Shown: piece after piece, positions 43,009 to 52,028 of the stretch
Numbering within the stretch: the first letter of the stretch is position 1
Layout: each line of letters opens with the position of its first letter
Source: RUG12461 sp045657665
GTDB taxonomy: Bacteria > Bacillota > Clostridia > Lachnospirales > Lachnospiraceae
Direction: 5' to 3'
Length of the DNA: 64,000 nucleotides
NCBI GenBank assembly: GCA_045657665.1
Contig: JAZOTN010000001.1
Coordinates: 6,817-70,816, forward strand
Translations under genes and position numbers: made by a program
Notes under the pieces: model-generated
The model's input: only the letters and a program-made list of their open reading frames with translations
Databases searched by the model: none
Told to the model about the DNA's origin: nothing

Positions 43009-44463
43009 ATGGTAGATGTAGCGATCATCGGCGCAGGTGTTGTCGGCAGCGCTGTCGCACGGGAACTTTCCAGATATGACGTGAAAGCCGTTGTGATCGA
43101 GCGGGATGAAGATGTCTGTACCGGGACTTCCAAGGCCAACAGTGCGATCGTGCATGCGGGCTTTGACGCGGAACCGGGGAGCCTTAAAGCAAAGCTGAAT
43201 GTAAAGGGAAATGCGATGATGGAGGAGCTTTCGAAGAAGCTGGATTTTCCGTTCCGCCGCAACGGTTCCCTTGTAGTACGGACGAAGGACCAGGATCGTG
43301 AGATTCTTTTGAAACTCCTCGAAAAAGGTGAAAAAAACGGCGTGCCCGGCGTGAGGATCATTTCCGAAGCCGAGGCGAAGGAGATGGAGCCGAATCTGGC
43401 GGATGATGTGGTCGAGGCGCTGTTTGCTCCTACCGGCGGGATCGTATGCCCGTTCCATCTCACGATGGCATATGCTGAGAATGCCGTGGAAAACGGCGTC
43501 GAATTTTTGTTAAATACAGAATTAACATCTATAAAAAAAGACGGCGATCATTATGTTCTGGAGACTTCGAATCCGGAACATAACAGGATCGAAGCAAAGA
43601 CTGTTGTGAACGCGGCAGGAGTATACGCGGACTGGGTCAACAATCAGGTGAGCGGAAAGAAGATCCATATCACTGCGCGTAAAGGCGAATACATGCTTCT
43701 CGACAAGACCGCGGGAGATCATGTTGACCATACGATCTTCCAGCTTCCCGGAAAAATGGGAAAAGGCGTCCTGGTAACGCCTACGGTTCACGGAAATCTT
43801 CTTGTCGGGCCGACCGCAACAGATATTGATAACAAGGAGGGGGTAAATACTACGCAGGACGGGCTTGACCAGGTAACTGTGAAATCTGCCCTCAGTGTAA
43901 AGAATGTGCCTCTCCGGCAGGTCATCACTTCTTTTGCGGGTCTCAGGGCACATGAAGATCAGGATGATTTCGTGATCGGCGAAGCGGAGGATTCGGAAGG
44001 GTTTTTCAATGCGGCAGGGATCGAATCGCCGGGACTCTCTTCGGCACCGGCCATCGGTGTTATGGTGGCGGAGCTCGTGAGAGACAAACTTTCGCTCAAG
44101 GAAAAAGCGGAATTCAAGGAAGAAAGAAAAGGAATCGTAAGGCCTTCCGAGCTTTCCAGAGAAGAGCAGAGCGAATTGATCCGGAAGAACCCGGCGTATG
44201 GCAATATCATCTGCCGCTGTGAGATGATCACGGAGGGAGAGATTCTGGACGCGATTCACCGTCCGCTTGGAGCGAGGTCGCTTGATGCTGTGAAACGACG
44301 CACCCGTGCCGGAATGGGAAGATGCCAGTCGGGCTTCTGTTCACCGCGAACCATGGAGCTCCTGCAGCGCGAAGTTCCGGAGGATATTTATGCAATCAGT
44401 AAATCCGGTGGCAGATCAACGATCGTGATTGGACAAAATAAGGAAATCGGGGAGGGCGCTTAA
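43009..44463 (+). CDS. FAD-dependent glycerol-3-phosphate dehydrogenase-like protein with [2Fe-2S] domain
   Basis: I chose the ATG at 43009, behind GGAGAGAGG; a TTG 24 bases upstream is less likely. The 484-aa protein has a Rossmann start (VDVAIIGAGVVGSAVARELS), a DAO-type substrate half and a C-terminal BFD-like iron-sulfur domain: Cys pair in IICRCEMITEGEI and Cys pair in GMGRCQSGFC. This is the GlpA-type large subunit. The next two genes supply the partner subunits. Confidence 0.9.
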   Translation: MVDVAIIGAGVVGSAVARELSRYDVKAVVIERDEDVCTGTSKANSAIVHAGFDAEPGSLKAKLNVKGNAMMEELSKKLDFPFRRNGSLVVRTKDQDREILLKLLEKGEKNGVPGVRIISEAEAKEMEPNLADDVVEALFAPTGGIVCPFHLTMAYAENAVENGVEFLLNTELTSIKKDGDHYVLETSNPEHNRIEAKTVVNAAGVYADWVNNQVSGKKIHITARKGEYMLLDKTAGDHVDHTIFQLPGKMGKGVLVTPTVHGNLLVGPTATDIDNKEGVNTTQDGLDQVTVKSALSVKNVPLRQVITSFAGLRAHEDQDDFVIGEAEDSEGFFNAAGIESPGLSSAPAIGVMVAELVRDKLSLKEKAEFKEERKGIVRPSELSREEQSELIRKNPAYGNIICRCEMITEGEILDAIHRPLGARSLDAVKRRTRAGMGRCQSGFCSPRTMELLQREVPEDIYAISKSGGRSTIVIGQNKEIGEGA

Positions 44464-44464
44464 G

Positions 44465-45727
44465 ATGAGGAACGTTGATTTAGTCATTATCGGGGGCGGC
44501 CCAGCGGGACTTGCGGCAGCTGCCAGTGCCAGAGAGAGCGGGATCGAGAGTATTCTGATTATCGAGCGCGATAAGGAGCTTGGCGGGATCCTGAACCAGT
44601 GCATTCACAACGGCTTCGGTCTTCATACTTTTAAAGAAGAGCTGACCGGTCCGGAATACGCAGCCAGATTTATCGCAGAAGTTAAAAAGTTAAATATAGA
44701 ATATATTTTAAACACAATGGTCATGGATATCTCCCCGGAGAAAAAGGTGACCGCAATGAACCGTGAGGAAGGCCTTTTTGAGATACAGGCCAAAGCAGTT
44801 ATCCTGGCAATGGGCTGCAGGGAACGTTCCCGCGGTGCTCTCAATATTCCGGGATACCGTCCGGCAGGGATTTTTTCCGCAGGAACGGCACAGCGTCTTG
44901 TGAATATGGAAGGGTATATGCCCGGCAGAGAGGTTGTGATCCTCGGCTCCGGTGATATCGGACTCATCATGGCACGCCGTATGACGCTGGAAGGCGCCAA
45001 GGTAAAAGTGGTTGCGGAGCTCATGCCTTATTCCGGCGGACTCAAGCGGAACATCGTACAGTGCCTCAATGACTTTGATATCCCGCTCAAGCTTTCCCAT
45101 ACGGTCATTGATATCGAGGGCAAGGAGCGTGTGGAGGCGGTTACGATCGCTGAGGTCGGACCGGACAGAAGACCCATCCCCGGAACGGAAGAGCGTTATA
45201 CCTGCGATACGCTGCTGCTTTCCTGCGGACTGATCCCGGAAAACGAGCTGTCACGCGGTGCGGGAGTGACGCTTTCGAACATCACATCGGGGCCGGTAGT
45301 CAATGAGAGCCTTGAAACTAATATTGAGGGCATTTTCGCCTGCGGAAACGTGCTTCATGTGCATGATCTCGTGGATTATGTGTCTGAGGAGGCTAAGAAC
45401 GCGGGGAAAAATGCAGCGGATTACATCAGGAACGGCGTGACAAAAGGAGATCATGTGATCTCGCTGAATCCGACCGGAGGCGTTCGTTACACCGTTCCGT
45501 CGACGATCGACGTGAACCGTATGTCGGATACGCTTACCGTTCGTTTCCGTGTGGGGGATGTATATCGGAACCGGAGCATCGTAACATATTTTGACGAAGA
45601 AAAGATTTCAGAGCGCAAGCGTCCGGTCATGGCGCCCGGTGAAATGGAGCAGGTGATCTTAAAGAAGAGTGATCTCATAAGCCGTCCGGGCCTTGAGAAG
45701 ATCACGATCACGATAGAAGAGTCCTGA
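44465..45727 (+). CDS. NAD(P)/FAD-dependent oxidoreductase, GlpA partner
   Basis: The ATG at 44465 follows the previous stop by one base, with GGGGAGGG in the end of that gene. The 420-aa protein has FAD (VDLVIIGGGPAGLAAAASAR) and NAD(P)-type (REVVILGSGDIGLIMARRM) Rossmann motifs and a GIFACGNVLHVHDLVDYVS segment. In this type of operon it probably passes electrons between the GlpA-like subunit and a pyridine nucleotide or ferredoxin acceptor. Confidence 0.88.
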   Translation: MRNVDLVIIGGGPAGLAAAASARESGIESILIIERDKELGGILNQCIHNGFGLHTFKEELTGPEYAARFIAEVKKLNIEYILNTMVMDISPEKKVTAMNREEGLFEIQAKAVILAMGCRERSRGALNIPGYRPAGIFSAGTAQRLVNMEGYMPGREVVILGSGDIGLIMARRMTLEGAKVKVVAELMPYSGGLKRNIVQCLNDFDIPLKLSHTVIDIEGKERVEAVTIAEVGPDRRPIPGTEERYTCDTLLLSCGLIPENELSRGAGVTLSNITSGPVVNESLETNIEGIFACGNVLHVHDLVDYVSEEAKNAGKNAADYIRNGVTKGDHVISLNPTGGVRYTVPSTIDVNRMSDTLTVRFRVGDVYRNRSIVTYFDEEKISERKRPVMAPGEMEQVILKKSDLISRPGLEKITITIEES

Positions 45728-45741
45728 CGGAGGAGAGAATC

Positions 45742-46110
45742 ATGGAAAAAAAGGAATTAACCTGTATCGGATGCCCTCTCGGGTGTCAGATCACCGTGAC
45801 GATGGAAAACGGTGAGATCACGGAAGTAAAGGGCAACACCTGTAACAGGGGAGATGTTTATGCAAGAAAAGAAGTGACCAACCCGACCAGGATTGTCACC
45901 AGTACGGTCAGGGTAGCCGGCGGCACGGCACCGACCGTGTCATGCAAGACCAGAGAAGACATTCCGAAAGGAAAGATCTTTGAGGTAACAGAAGCCCTTC
46001 GCGGTGTTACCGTCGACGCACCGGTCTCTATCGGAGACGTTGTCTGTGCAGATGTTGCGGGAACGGGAGTCGATATGGTCGCGACAAAAGATATCGGAAA
46101 AGCATCCTGA
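45742..46110 (+). CDS. DUF1667 small iron-sulfur/cysteine-rich protein
   Basis: A 122-aa protein with an N-terminal CIGCPLGC motif, a later Cys in NTCNRGDVYA, and a beta-rich remainder; this is the DUF1667 pattern. It is found as third member of GlpA-like/FAD-oxidoreductase operons, where it probably carries a metal or Fe-S centre. It follows by 14 bases with GGAGGAGAG. Confidence 0.88.
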   Translation: MEKKELTCIGCPLGCQITVTMENGEITEVKGNTCNRGDVYARKEVTNPTRIVTSTVRVAGGTAPTVSCKTREDIPKGKIFEVTEALRGVTVDAPVSIGDVVCADVAGTGVDMVATKDIGKAS

Positions 46111-46134
46111 TAAGATGCTGCCGGGAACAGAGAA

Positions 46135-46166
46135 AGGGACAGCCCATATCGGGCTGTCCCTCTCTT
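46135..46166 (+). terminator. Terminator after the trio
   Basis: A perfect 11-bp stem AGGGACAGCCC with GGGCTGTCCCT, loop ATATC, then TCTCTT. Confidence 0.85.
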
Positions 46167-46239
46167 GAGGAGTTTAGTTATGAAAATGTTTCATCTATGG
46201 TTTATACTATAAATGCTAAATGTGGCGAAAGTGTGTCCT

Positions 46240-46281
46240 AATTCTAAAAAGAAAATAAAGAATTCTAAAGAGAAAATAAAG
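46240..46281 (+). repeat. Tandem duplication of a 21-bp AT-rich unit
   Basis: Two adjacent units of AATTCTAAARAGAAAATAAAG differ at one base. They lie 150 bases before the zinc-ribbon/HTH gene. The rest of the 318-base gap (46111-46428) holds the terminator at its left end and AT-rich sequence with no gene. Confidence 0.85.
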
Positions 46282-46428
46282 TTTAAAATCGGCGCATAAT
46301 GAACGAATTATATTCATTCACTATATTTACAGGAGAAAGAGAAACAGTTATACTGTACGAAGAATCTTTTCGGTGAAAGAATCATCCTGCATACGACATC
46401 AAATTTGAGTTTTTAAAGGAAGAAGCAC

Positions 46429-46704
46429 ATGAGCTATTCGGGAATGGAACATAAGGAATCAATTACATACGAAAAGAATAATTGCAAGAGATGCGGAAAG
46501 TTCCTGCCGAAGAACTGGGAAGGGGATTATTGCGATACCTGTAAGGAAGCCATCTTGTTTGATCAGGTGCGTGATTTTATCCGGGACAATAACGTGACGG
46601 AGCGGGAAGTAGCGGAGTATTTCGGGATTTCCAGAGCCAAGGTAAAGGAATGGATCCAGGACGGCCGAGTGCAGTATACGTCTACGAGGAATAAGTTGTT
46701 ATAG
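46429..46704 (+). CDS. Zinc-ribbon plus helix-turn-helix protein, YvyF-like
   Basis: The 91-aa protein has a zinc ribbon (CKRCGKFLP and CDTC, about residues 19-38) followed by a helix-turn-helix (NVTEREVAEYFGISRAKVKEWIQDGRV). This arrangement matches the small YvyF-type 'flagellar operon' proteins of Firmicutes. AAAGGAAG precedes the ATG. It stands alone between two terminators, so it is its own unit. Confidence 0.75.
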   Translation: MSYSGMEHKESITYEKNNCKRCGKFLPKNWEGDYCDTCKEAILFDQVRDFIRDNNVTEREVAEYFGISRAKVKEWIQDGRVQYTSTRNKLL

Positions 46705-46745
46705 AAAACCGGCGGATCAACAGATCAATATCATTTATCGATTGT

Positions 46746-46775
46746 AAAAAGAAGTCCGAAAGGACTTCTTTTTTT
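46746..46775 (+). terminator. Terminator after the zinc-ribbon/HTH gene
   Basis: AAAAAGAAGTCC and GGACTTCTTTTT, loop GAAA, ending in a run of T. Confidence 0.95.
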
Positions 46776-46808
46776 GTAAAACTTTAGAAAAACTTTATGA
46801 TTATCGCC

Positions 46809-46837
46809 TTGCTTTTGCGTTTCCATGCTCCTATAAT
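46809..46837 (+). promoter_or_regulatory. Promoter of ftsH-uvrC
   Basis: TTGCTT (46809-46814), a 17-bp spacer and TATAAT (46832-46837). Confidence 0.75.
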
Positions 46838-46870
46838 ATAGTGGATTGTATATGTGTAAGGGAGAATTCT

Positions 46871-48964
46871 ATGAACGATTACAATAATGGCGGCGGTAAT
46901 AACGGCGACAATAACAATAATCGGAAAAATAACGGTCAGATGATCCTGATCTTTATTGTGACGACGCTGATCGCGTTGTTCGCGATGCTGATGATCAACC
47001 GGATGCAGTATTCAGGCTCCGTAAAAGAGATTTCATATACGGAATTCCTGGATATGGTTAAGGCGGATGAGGTACAGAGTGTTGAGATCGGGACCTATCA
47101 GATCGACATTACACCAAAGGGCACTGAAAATGCACTGATCCCGGTTTCCTATTATACCGGAGTGGTAAGAAACGACGATCTTCTGGATCTTCTGACGGAG
47201 CATAACGTGGAAGTTACGGGAACCATCCCGAACACCACAAGTACCATGGTCTGGAATATCCTGAGCTTTATCATTCCGCTTGTTCTGGTATGGATACTGC
47301 TCGGATTTTTGATGCGGCGCATGGGCGGCGGCGGAATGTTCGGCGTCGGAAAAAGCACGGCTAAGGTCTATGTGGAAAAACAGACAGGCGTGACATTTAA
47401 AGATGTTGCCGGTCAGGATGAGGCAAAGGAATCGCTTCAGGAGGTTGTGGATTTCCTTCACAACCCGAAGAAATATCAGGAGATCGGCGCGAAGCTCCCG
47501 AAAGGGGCGCTTCTTGTGGGTCCTCCGGGAACCGGAAAAACACTGCTTGCCAAGGCTGTTGCCGGAGAAGCCGGTGTTCCGTTCTTTTCACTGGCCGGTT
47601 CCGACTTTGTGGAGATGTTCGTTGGCGTCGGTGCATCCCGTGTGCGTGACCTCTTCCGTGATGCGGAAAAGAATTCACCCTGTATTATCTTTATCGATGA
47701 GATCGATGCGATCGGAAAAAGCCGCGACACGCGCTTTGGCGGTGGAAATGATGAGCGTGAGCAGACGCTGAACCAGCTTCTTGCGGAGATGGACGGATTT
47801 GATACCAGTAAAGGTCTTCTCGTGCTTGCAGCAACAAACCGGCCGGAGGTGCTTGATAAGGCATTGCTTCGTCCCGGGCGTTTTGACCGACGGATCATCG
47901 TGGATCGTCCGGATATGAAGGGCAGGCTTGAGACTCTGAAGGTTCACAGCAAGGATGTTCACATGGATGAAACCGTGGACCTGGATGCGATCGCGCTTGC
48001 TTCGGCGGGACTTGTCGGTTCGGACCTGGCAAATATCATCAACGAGGCCGCGATCAATGCGGTCAAGAAGGGACGGAAGTTCGTTAACCAGACAGATCTT
48101 TTTGACGCGTTTGAGCTTGTTGCGGTAGGTGGAAAGGAAAAGAAAGACCGCGCCATGAGCGAAAAGGAGCGGAAGATCGTATCCTATCATGAAGTTGGTC
48201 ACGCGATGGTTTCCGCATTACAGAAGAATACCGAGCCGGTGCAGAAGATCACGATCGTTCCGAGGACCATGGGGGCTCTCGGATATACGCTGCAGACACC
48301 TGAGGAGGAGAAATTCCTTGAGACCAAGGATGAGCTCGAGGCAAAGATTGTGACATTTATGGGAGGAAGAGCCGCAGAAGAGCTGGTCTTCCATTCTGCT
48401 ACGAGCGGAGCGGCGAATGATATCGAGCAGGCGACCAAGATTGCCCGCGCTATGGTCATGCAGTTCGGAATGAGCAAGAAGTTCGGTATGGTGAGCCTTG
48501 CAACGATTGATTCCGCATATCTCGACGGCAGAGCACATTTTGACGGCGGTGACGCAACGGCTGCCGAGATCGACCGTGAAGTGCAGCGGATGATCCAGGA
48601 AGCTTATGACAAGGCAACGGAGCTTCTTAAGGAAAACCGCGATATCATGGATGAAATCGCGAAATATCTGTATGAGAACGAGACCATCACAGGAAAAGAA
48701 TTTATGGATATTTTCCGGCGGCTGAAGGGTATTCCGGATCCGGAAAAGGAGAAGGAAGAGAATTCGAAAGAAGATGAGCCTCTGGCGGAGTTTGTTGCAT
48801 CCGAGGCGGATGAGAAGGATTCCGGTTCCGAGAAAAAAGACCGGAAGCTTTTCGGCGGCATTACGGGAAGCCTTCGCAAGGAAGCCGAGGATATGTTTGA
48901 AGAAGATGATTTTAAAGTGATCGGCGGAACGATAGATCTGGTAGCGGATGATAACCATGGGTGA
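46871..48964 (+). CDS. ftsH: ATP-dependent membrane zinc protease FtsH
   Basis: The ATG at 46871 (AAGGGAG upstream) gives 697 aa. After an Asn/Gly-rich start come two transmembrane helices with an outer loop (about 22-160), an AAA+ domain (GPPGTGKTLLAKAVAGEAG; IIFIDEIDAIG; ATNRPEVLDKALLRPGRFDR) and the metalloprotease domain with HEVGH. It degrades membrane and regulatory proteins. The last ~90 residues are a charged, Glu/Ser/Lys-rich tail. Its stop overlaps the start of uvrC. Confidence 0.97.
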   Translation: MNDYNNGGGNNGDNNNNRKNNGQMILIFIVTTLIALFAMLMINRMQYSGSVKEISYTEFLDMVKADEVQSVEIGTYQIDITPKGTENALIPVSYYTGVVRNDDLLDLLTEHNVEVTGTIPNTTSTMVWNILSFIIPLVLVWILLGFLMRRMGGGGMFGVGKSTAKVYVEKQTGVTFKDVAGQDEAKESLQEVVDFLHNPKKYQEIGAKLPKGALLVGPPGTGKTLLAKAVAGEAGVPFFSLAGSDFVEMFVGVGASRVRDLFRDAEKNSPCIIFIDEIDAIGKSRDTRFGGGNDEREQTLNQLLAEMDGFDTSKGLLVLAATNRPEVLDKALLRPGRFDRRIIVDRPDMKGRLETLKVHSKDVHMDETVDLDAIALASAGLVGSDLANIINEAAINAVKKGRKFVNQTDLFDAFELVAVGGKEKKDRAMSEKERKIVSYHEVGHAMVSALQKNTEPVQKITIVPRTMGALGYTLQTPEEEKFLETKDELEAKIVTFMGGRAAEELVFHSATSGAANDIEQATKIARAMVMQFGMSKKFGMVSLATIDSAYLDGRAHFDGGDATAAEIDREVQRMIQEAYDKATELLKENRDIMDEIAKYLYENETITGKEFMDIFRRLKGIPDPEKEKEENSKEDEPLAEFVASEADEKDSGSEKKDRKLFGGITGSLRKEAEDMFEEDDFKVIGGTIDLVADDNHG

Positions 48965-50858
48965 TGATATTCAATCACAATTTAATTTCAAAGAAGAGCT
49001 GAAAAAACTCCCGGACAAACCGGGAGTTTATCTTATGCATGACAAAAATGATGCCATCATCTATATCGGAAAAGCAAGGAGCCTTCGGCACCGCGTGCGT
49101 CAGTATTTTCAGGCGAGCCATTCGGAGGGACTTAAGAAAGACCAGATGGTCCGTAAGATCGCCCGGTTTGAATACATCGTGACGGATTCCGAACTGGAGG
49201 CGCTTGTTCTCGAGTGTAATCTCATCAAGGAGCATGTCCCGAAATACAATACCATGCTCCGGGATGACAAGACCTATCCCTATATCAAAGTGACACTTGC
49301 GGAGACATATCCCCGTGTGCTTTTTTCAAGACAGATCAAAAAGGATCGCTCAAAGTATTTCGGTCCCTATACCAGTGCATTTGCGGTCAAAAACACGATC
49401 GAACTGATCGGGAAACTGTATCATCTGCGAACCTGCAGCAGGGTGCTGCCCAGGGATATCGGGAAAGACCGGCCCTGTCTCAACTACCATATCGGTCAGT
49501 GTGACGCACCGTGTCAGGGGAAGATTTTGCCGGAGGAATACCGGAAATCCGTGGAGATGGCGCTCCGGTTTCTGAACGGCGACTATGAACCTGTTATCTC
49601 AATGCTGGAAGAGCAGATGAATGCATGTTCGGAGAATCTGGAATTTGAAAAAGCTGCGGAATATCGGGATCTCCTCTCGAGCGTGAAGCAGATCTGCGAA
49701 AAACAGAAGATCACTTCGTTTGAGGAAGAAGACAAGGATATCGTTGCGCTTGCGGTTGACGGCGATGATGCTGTGGTACAGGTGTTCTTTATACGAAGCG
49801 GCAAACTGATCGGGAGAGAGCATTTCTATATGCGTGTGCGTACTGATGATGAAAAATCCCAGATTCTTTCCGCGTTTCTCCGTCAGTACTATTCCGGAAC
49901 ACCGCTGATCCCGAAAGAGATCCACCTTCAGGAGGAGATTGACGATCTGGAAGTGATCACAGACTGGCTTTCGGAGCGCAGGGGAAACCGCGTGTATATC
50001 CGGATCCCGCAAAAAGGACTCAAGGAGCGCCTTGTTTCCCTTGCGGAGGAAAATGCCAGAATGGTGCTCGGGAAAGACCGTGACCGTATGAAACGCGAAG
50101 AAGGCCGGACAATCGGAGCCATGAAGGAGATAGCAGAGCTCCTTGGAATGGAGCGCCTCGGCCGTGTGGAGGCTTATGATATTTCCAATATCAGCGGGTT
50201 TCAATCGGTTGGTTCCATGGTGGTTTTTGAAAAAGGAAAACCGGTGCGGTCGGATTACCGGAAATTCCGCCTCAGAACAGTGCAGGGTCCGGACGATTAC
50301 GCATCGATGAGGGAGGTTCTCACACGCCGCTTCCTTCACGGGCTTTCCGAGCAGGAAAAACTCCGCGAAGAAGGACGGGATGAAGAATTCGGGAGTTTTA
50401 CGCGTTTCCCGGATCTGATCATGATGGACGGCGGAAGGGGACAGGTCAACATTGCGCTTCAGGTTCTTTCAGAGCTGGGACTTGAGATACCGGTCTGCGG
50501 GATGGTAAAGGATGATAATCACCGGACAAGAGGGCTTTATTTCCACAATGTGGAGCTTCCGATCGATGCCGCCAGCGAAGGGTTTAAGCTTATTACACGC
50601 GTACAGGATGAGGCCCATCGTTTTGCGATCGAGTACCATCGCACGCTTCGCGGCAAAGAACAGGTTCATTCGGTACTGGATGAGATCCCGGGCATCGGCC
50701 CTGCGAGAAGGAAAGCTCTGATGCGGCGGTTTCGCTCTCTTGAGGCAGTGAGAGACGCGGATATGGAGACACTCCTTACCGCTGATTCTATGAATGAACG
50801 GGCTGCCCGGGCGGTTTATGATTTCTTTCACGCGCAAGACAAAGACGAGAGTATGTGA
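48957..50858 (+). CDS. uvrC: UvrABC excinuclease subunit C
   Basis: A 633-aa UvrC: the GIY-YIG nuclease domain (KLPDKPGVYLMHDKNDAIIY then IGKARSLRHRVRQYF), a UVR motif around residue 210, the C-terminal RNase-H-like nuclease (EAYDISNISG; MMDGGRGQVN) and the helix-hairpin-helix pair (LDEIPGIGPARRKAL). It makes both incisions in nucleotide excision repair. The ATG at 48957 overlaps ftsH by eight bases; an ATG at 48948 is possible. Confidence 0.95.
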   Translation: MGDDIQSQFNFKEELKKLPDKPGVYLMHDKNDAIIYIGKARSLRHRVRQYFQASHSEGLKKDQMVRKIARFEYIVTDSELEALVLECNLIKEHVPKYNTMLRDDKTYPYIKVTLAETYPRVLFSRQIKKDRSKYFGPYTSAFAVKNTIELIGKLYHLRTCSRVLPRDIGKDRPCLNYHIGQCDAPCQGKILPEEYRKSVEMALRFLNGDYEPVISMLEEQMNACSENLEFEKAAEYRDLLSSVKQICEKQKITSFEEEDKDIVALAVDGDDAVVQVFFIRSGKLIGREHFYMRVRTDDEKSQILSAFLRQYYSGTPLIPKEIHLQEEIDDLEVITDWLSERRGNRVYIRIPQKGLKERLVSLAEENARMVLGKDRDRMKREEGRTIGAMKEIAELLGMERLGRVEAYDISNISGFQSVGSMVVFEKGKPVRSDYRKFRLRTVQGPDDYASMREVLTRRFLHGLSEQEKLREEGRDEEFGSFTRFPDLIMMDGGRGQVNIALQVLSELGLEIPVCGMVKDDNHRTRGLYFHNVELPIDAASEGFKLITRVQDEAHRFAIEYHRTLRGKEQVHSVLDEIPGIGPARRKALMRRFRSLEAVRDADMETLLTADSMNERAARAVYDFFHAQDKDESM

Positions 50859-50895
50859 TATACTTTATCGTAGGTTTTGGAGAAACTGACAGTGA

Positions 50896-51027
50896 TGTCG
50901 TATTAGTCACATGGCACGTATGTGCCATGCGAATCTGCGCAAAGGTCCGTGCGGACGTACCAGTACGTCCGGCCGGACTTCTGTGCAGATCGCACATGCG
51001 GCTGCGCCGCATTTCGCTAATACGACA
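50896..51027. repeat. Cloverleaf-like palindromic element, copy 2
   Basis: 132 bp bounded by TGTCGTATTAG and CTAATACGACA (perfect; GA/TC extends it to 13 bp). Hairpin A: ATGGCAC (50911-50917) with GTGCCAT. Stem B: 17 pairs from ATCTGC to GCAGAT, then a 2x2 internal loop and CGGACGTAC with GTACGTCCG. Hairpin C: ATGCGGC (50996-51002) with GCCGCAT. Same order, size and orientation as copy 1 at 36950; many differences are paired. It fills the gap between uvrC and hprK. Confidence 0.85.
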
Positions 51028-51057
51028 TCCGTAAAAAAACTTCACAAGGAGGTCACG

Positions 51058-51996
51058 ATGAATACCGGTTCAAAACAGGTTACTGTTGAGAAAATAGCAA
51101 AAATGCTGAATCTGACGAATCTGACGGAAGAGATTGACCTTTCCGAAAAACAGATCGTTCTCTCGGATGTTAACCGTCCTGCGCTGCAGCTCAGCGGATA
51201 TTTTGATTATTTCGAGCAGAAACGTGTGCAGCTCATCGGAAATGTAGAATACAATTATGTTCGTCAGCAGCCTGTGAAACAGCGGCTGGAGATCAACAAG
51301 CAGTTCTTCGCGTTTGATATTCCCTGTGTCATCTTCTGCAGGAACTTAAAGCCTGATGAGGATATCCGTCAGATTGCGATCGATAATCATGTACCGCTTC
51401 TCTCAACAAGTCGTTCCACTTCGGAATTCACCGCGGAATTGATCTACACCCTCAAGGAAGAGCTGGCGCCCATGATCACGATCCATGGAGTTCTTGTGGA
51501 TGTATATGGTGAAGGCCTCCTGATCACGGGGGAAAGCGGGATCGGAAAGAGCGAGGCAGCTCTGGAACTGATCCGCAGAGGACACCGTCTCGTGACGGAT
51601 GACGTGGTGGAGATCCGCAAGATCAACGAGCATACGCTGGTCGGCTCTTCGCCGGACATTACGAAGCATTTTATCGAGCTCAGGGGTATCGGGATTATAG
51701 ATGTAAAAGCGCTGTACGGTGTGGAATGTGTCAAGGAAAAGCAGAACATCGATCTGGTGATCCAGCTGGAGGACTGGCAGAAAGGCAACGAGTATGATCG
51801 CCTAGGGATGGAGGAGGAATATACGGAGTTTCTCGGGAACAAAGTGGTCTGTCACTCACTTCCGATCCGGCCGGGGCGGAACCTCGCGGTCATCTGTGAA
51901 ACCGCGGCCGTCAACCATCGCCAGAAAAAGATGGGCTATAATGCAGCAAAGGAACTGTACAGAAGAGTACAGGAGAATCTCGGAACACAGAACTGA
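51058..51996 (+). CDS. hprK: HPr kinase/phosphorylase
   Basis: I chose the ATG at 51058, six bases after AAGGAGG; a longer frame would translate the palindromic element. The 312-aa enzyme has the Walker A loop GESGIGKSEAALELI and the family signature ELRGIGIIDVKALYGV. It phosphorylates and dephosphorylates HPr on Ser46, which with CcpA controls carbon catabolite repression. The HPr gene itself is not in the window. Confidence 0.96.
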   Translation: MNTGSKQVTVEKIAKMLNLTNLTEEIDLSEKQIVLSDVNRPALQLSGYFDYFEQKRVQLIGNVEYNYVRQQPVKQRLEINKQFFAFDIPCVIFCRNLKPDEDIRQIAIDNHVPLLSTSRSTSEFTAELIYTLKEELAPMITIHGVLVDVYGEGLLITGESGIGKSEAALELIRRGHRLVTDDVVEIRKINEHTLVGSSPDITKHFIELRGIGIIDVKALYGVECVKEKQNIDLVIQLEDWQKGNEYDRLGMEEEYTEFLGNKVVCHSLPIRPGRNLAVICETAAVNHRQKKMGYNAAKELYRRVQENLGTQN

Positions 51997-52028
51997 CCTG
52001 TCATCAAGAAAAAGAACGGAGCAAAAAA

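Noticed and set aside
50911..51057. N-terminal extension of HPr kinase
   Set aside because: It lies almost wholly within palindromic element copy 2, and AAGGAGG directly precedes the ATG at 51058, where HPr kinase homology begins.
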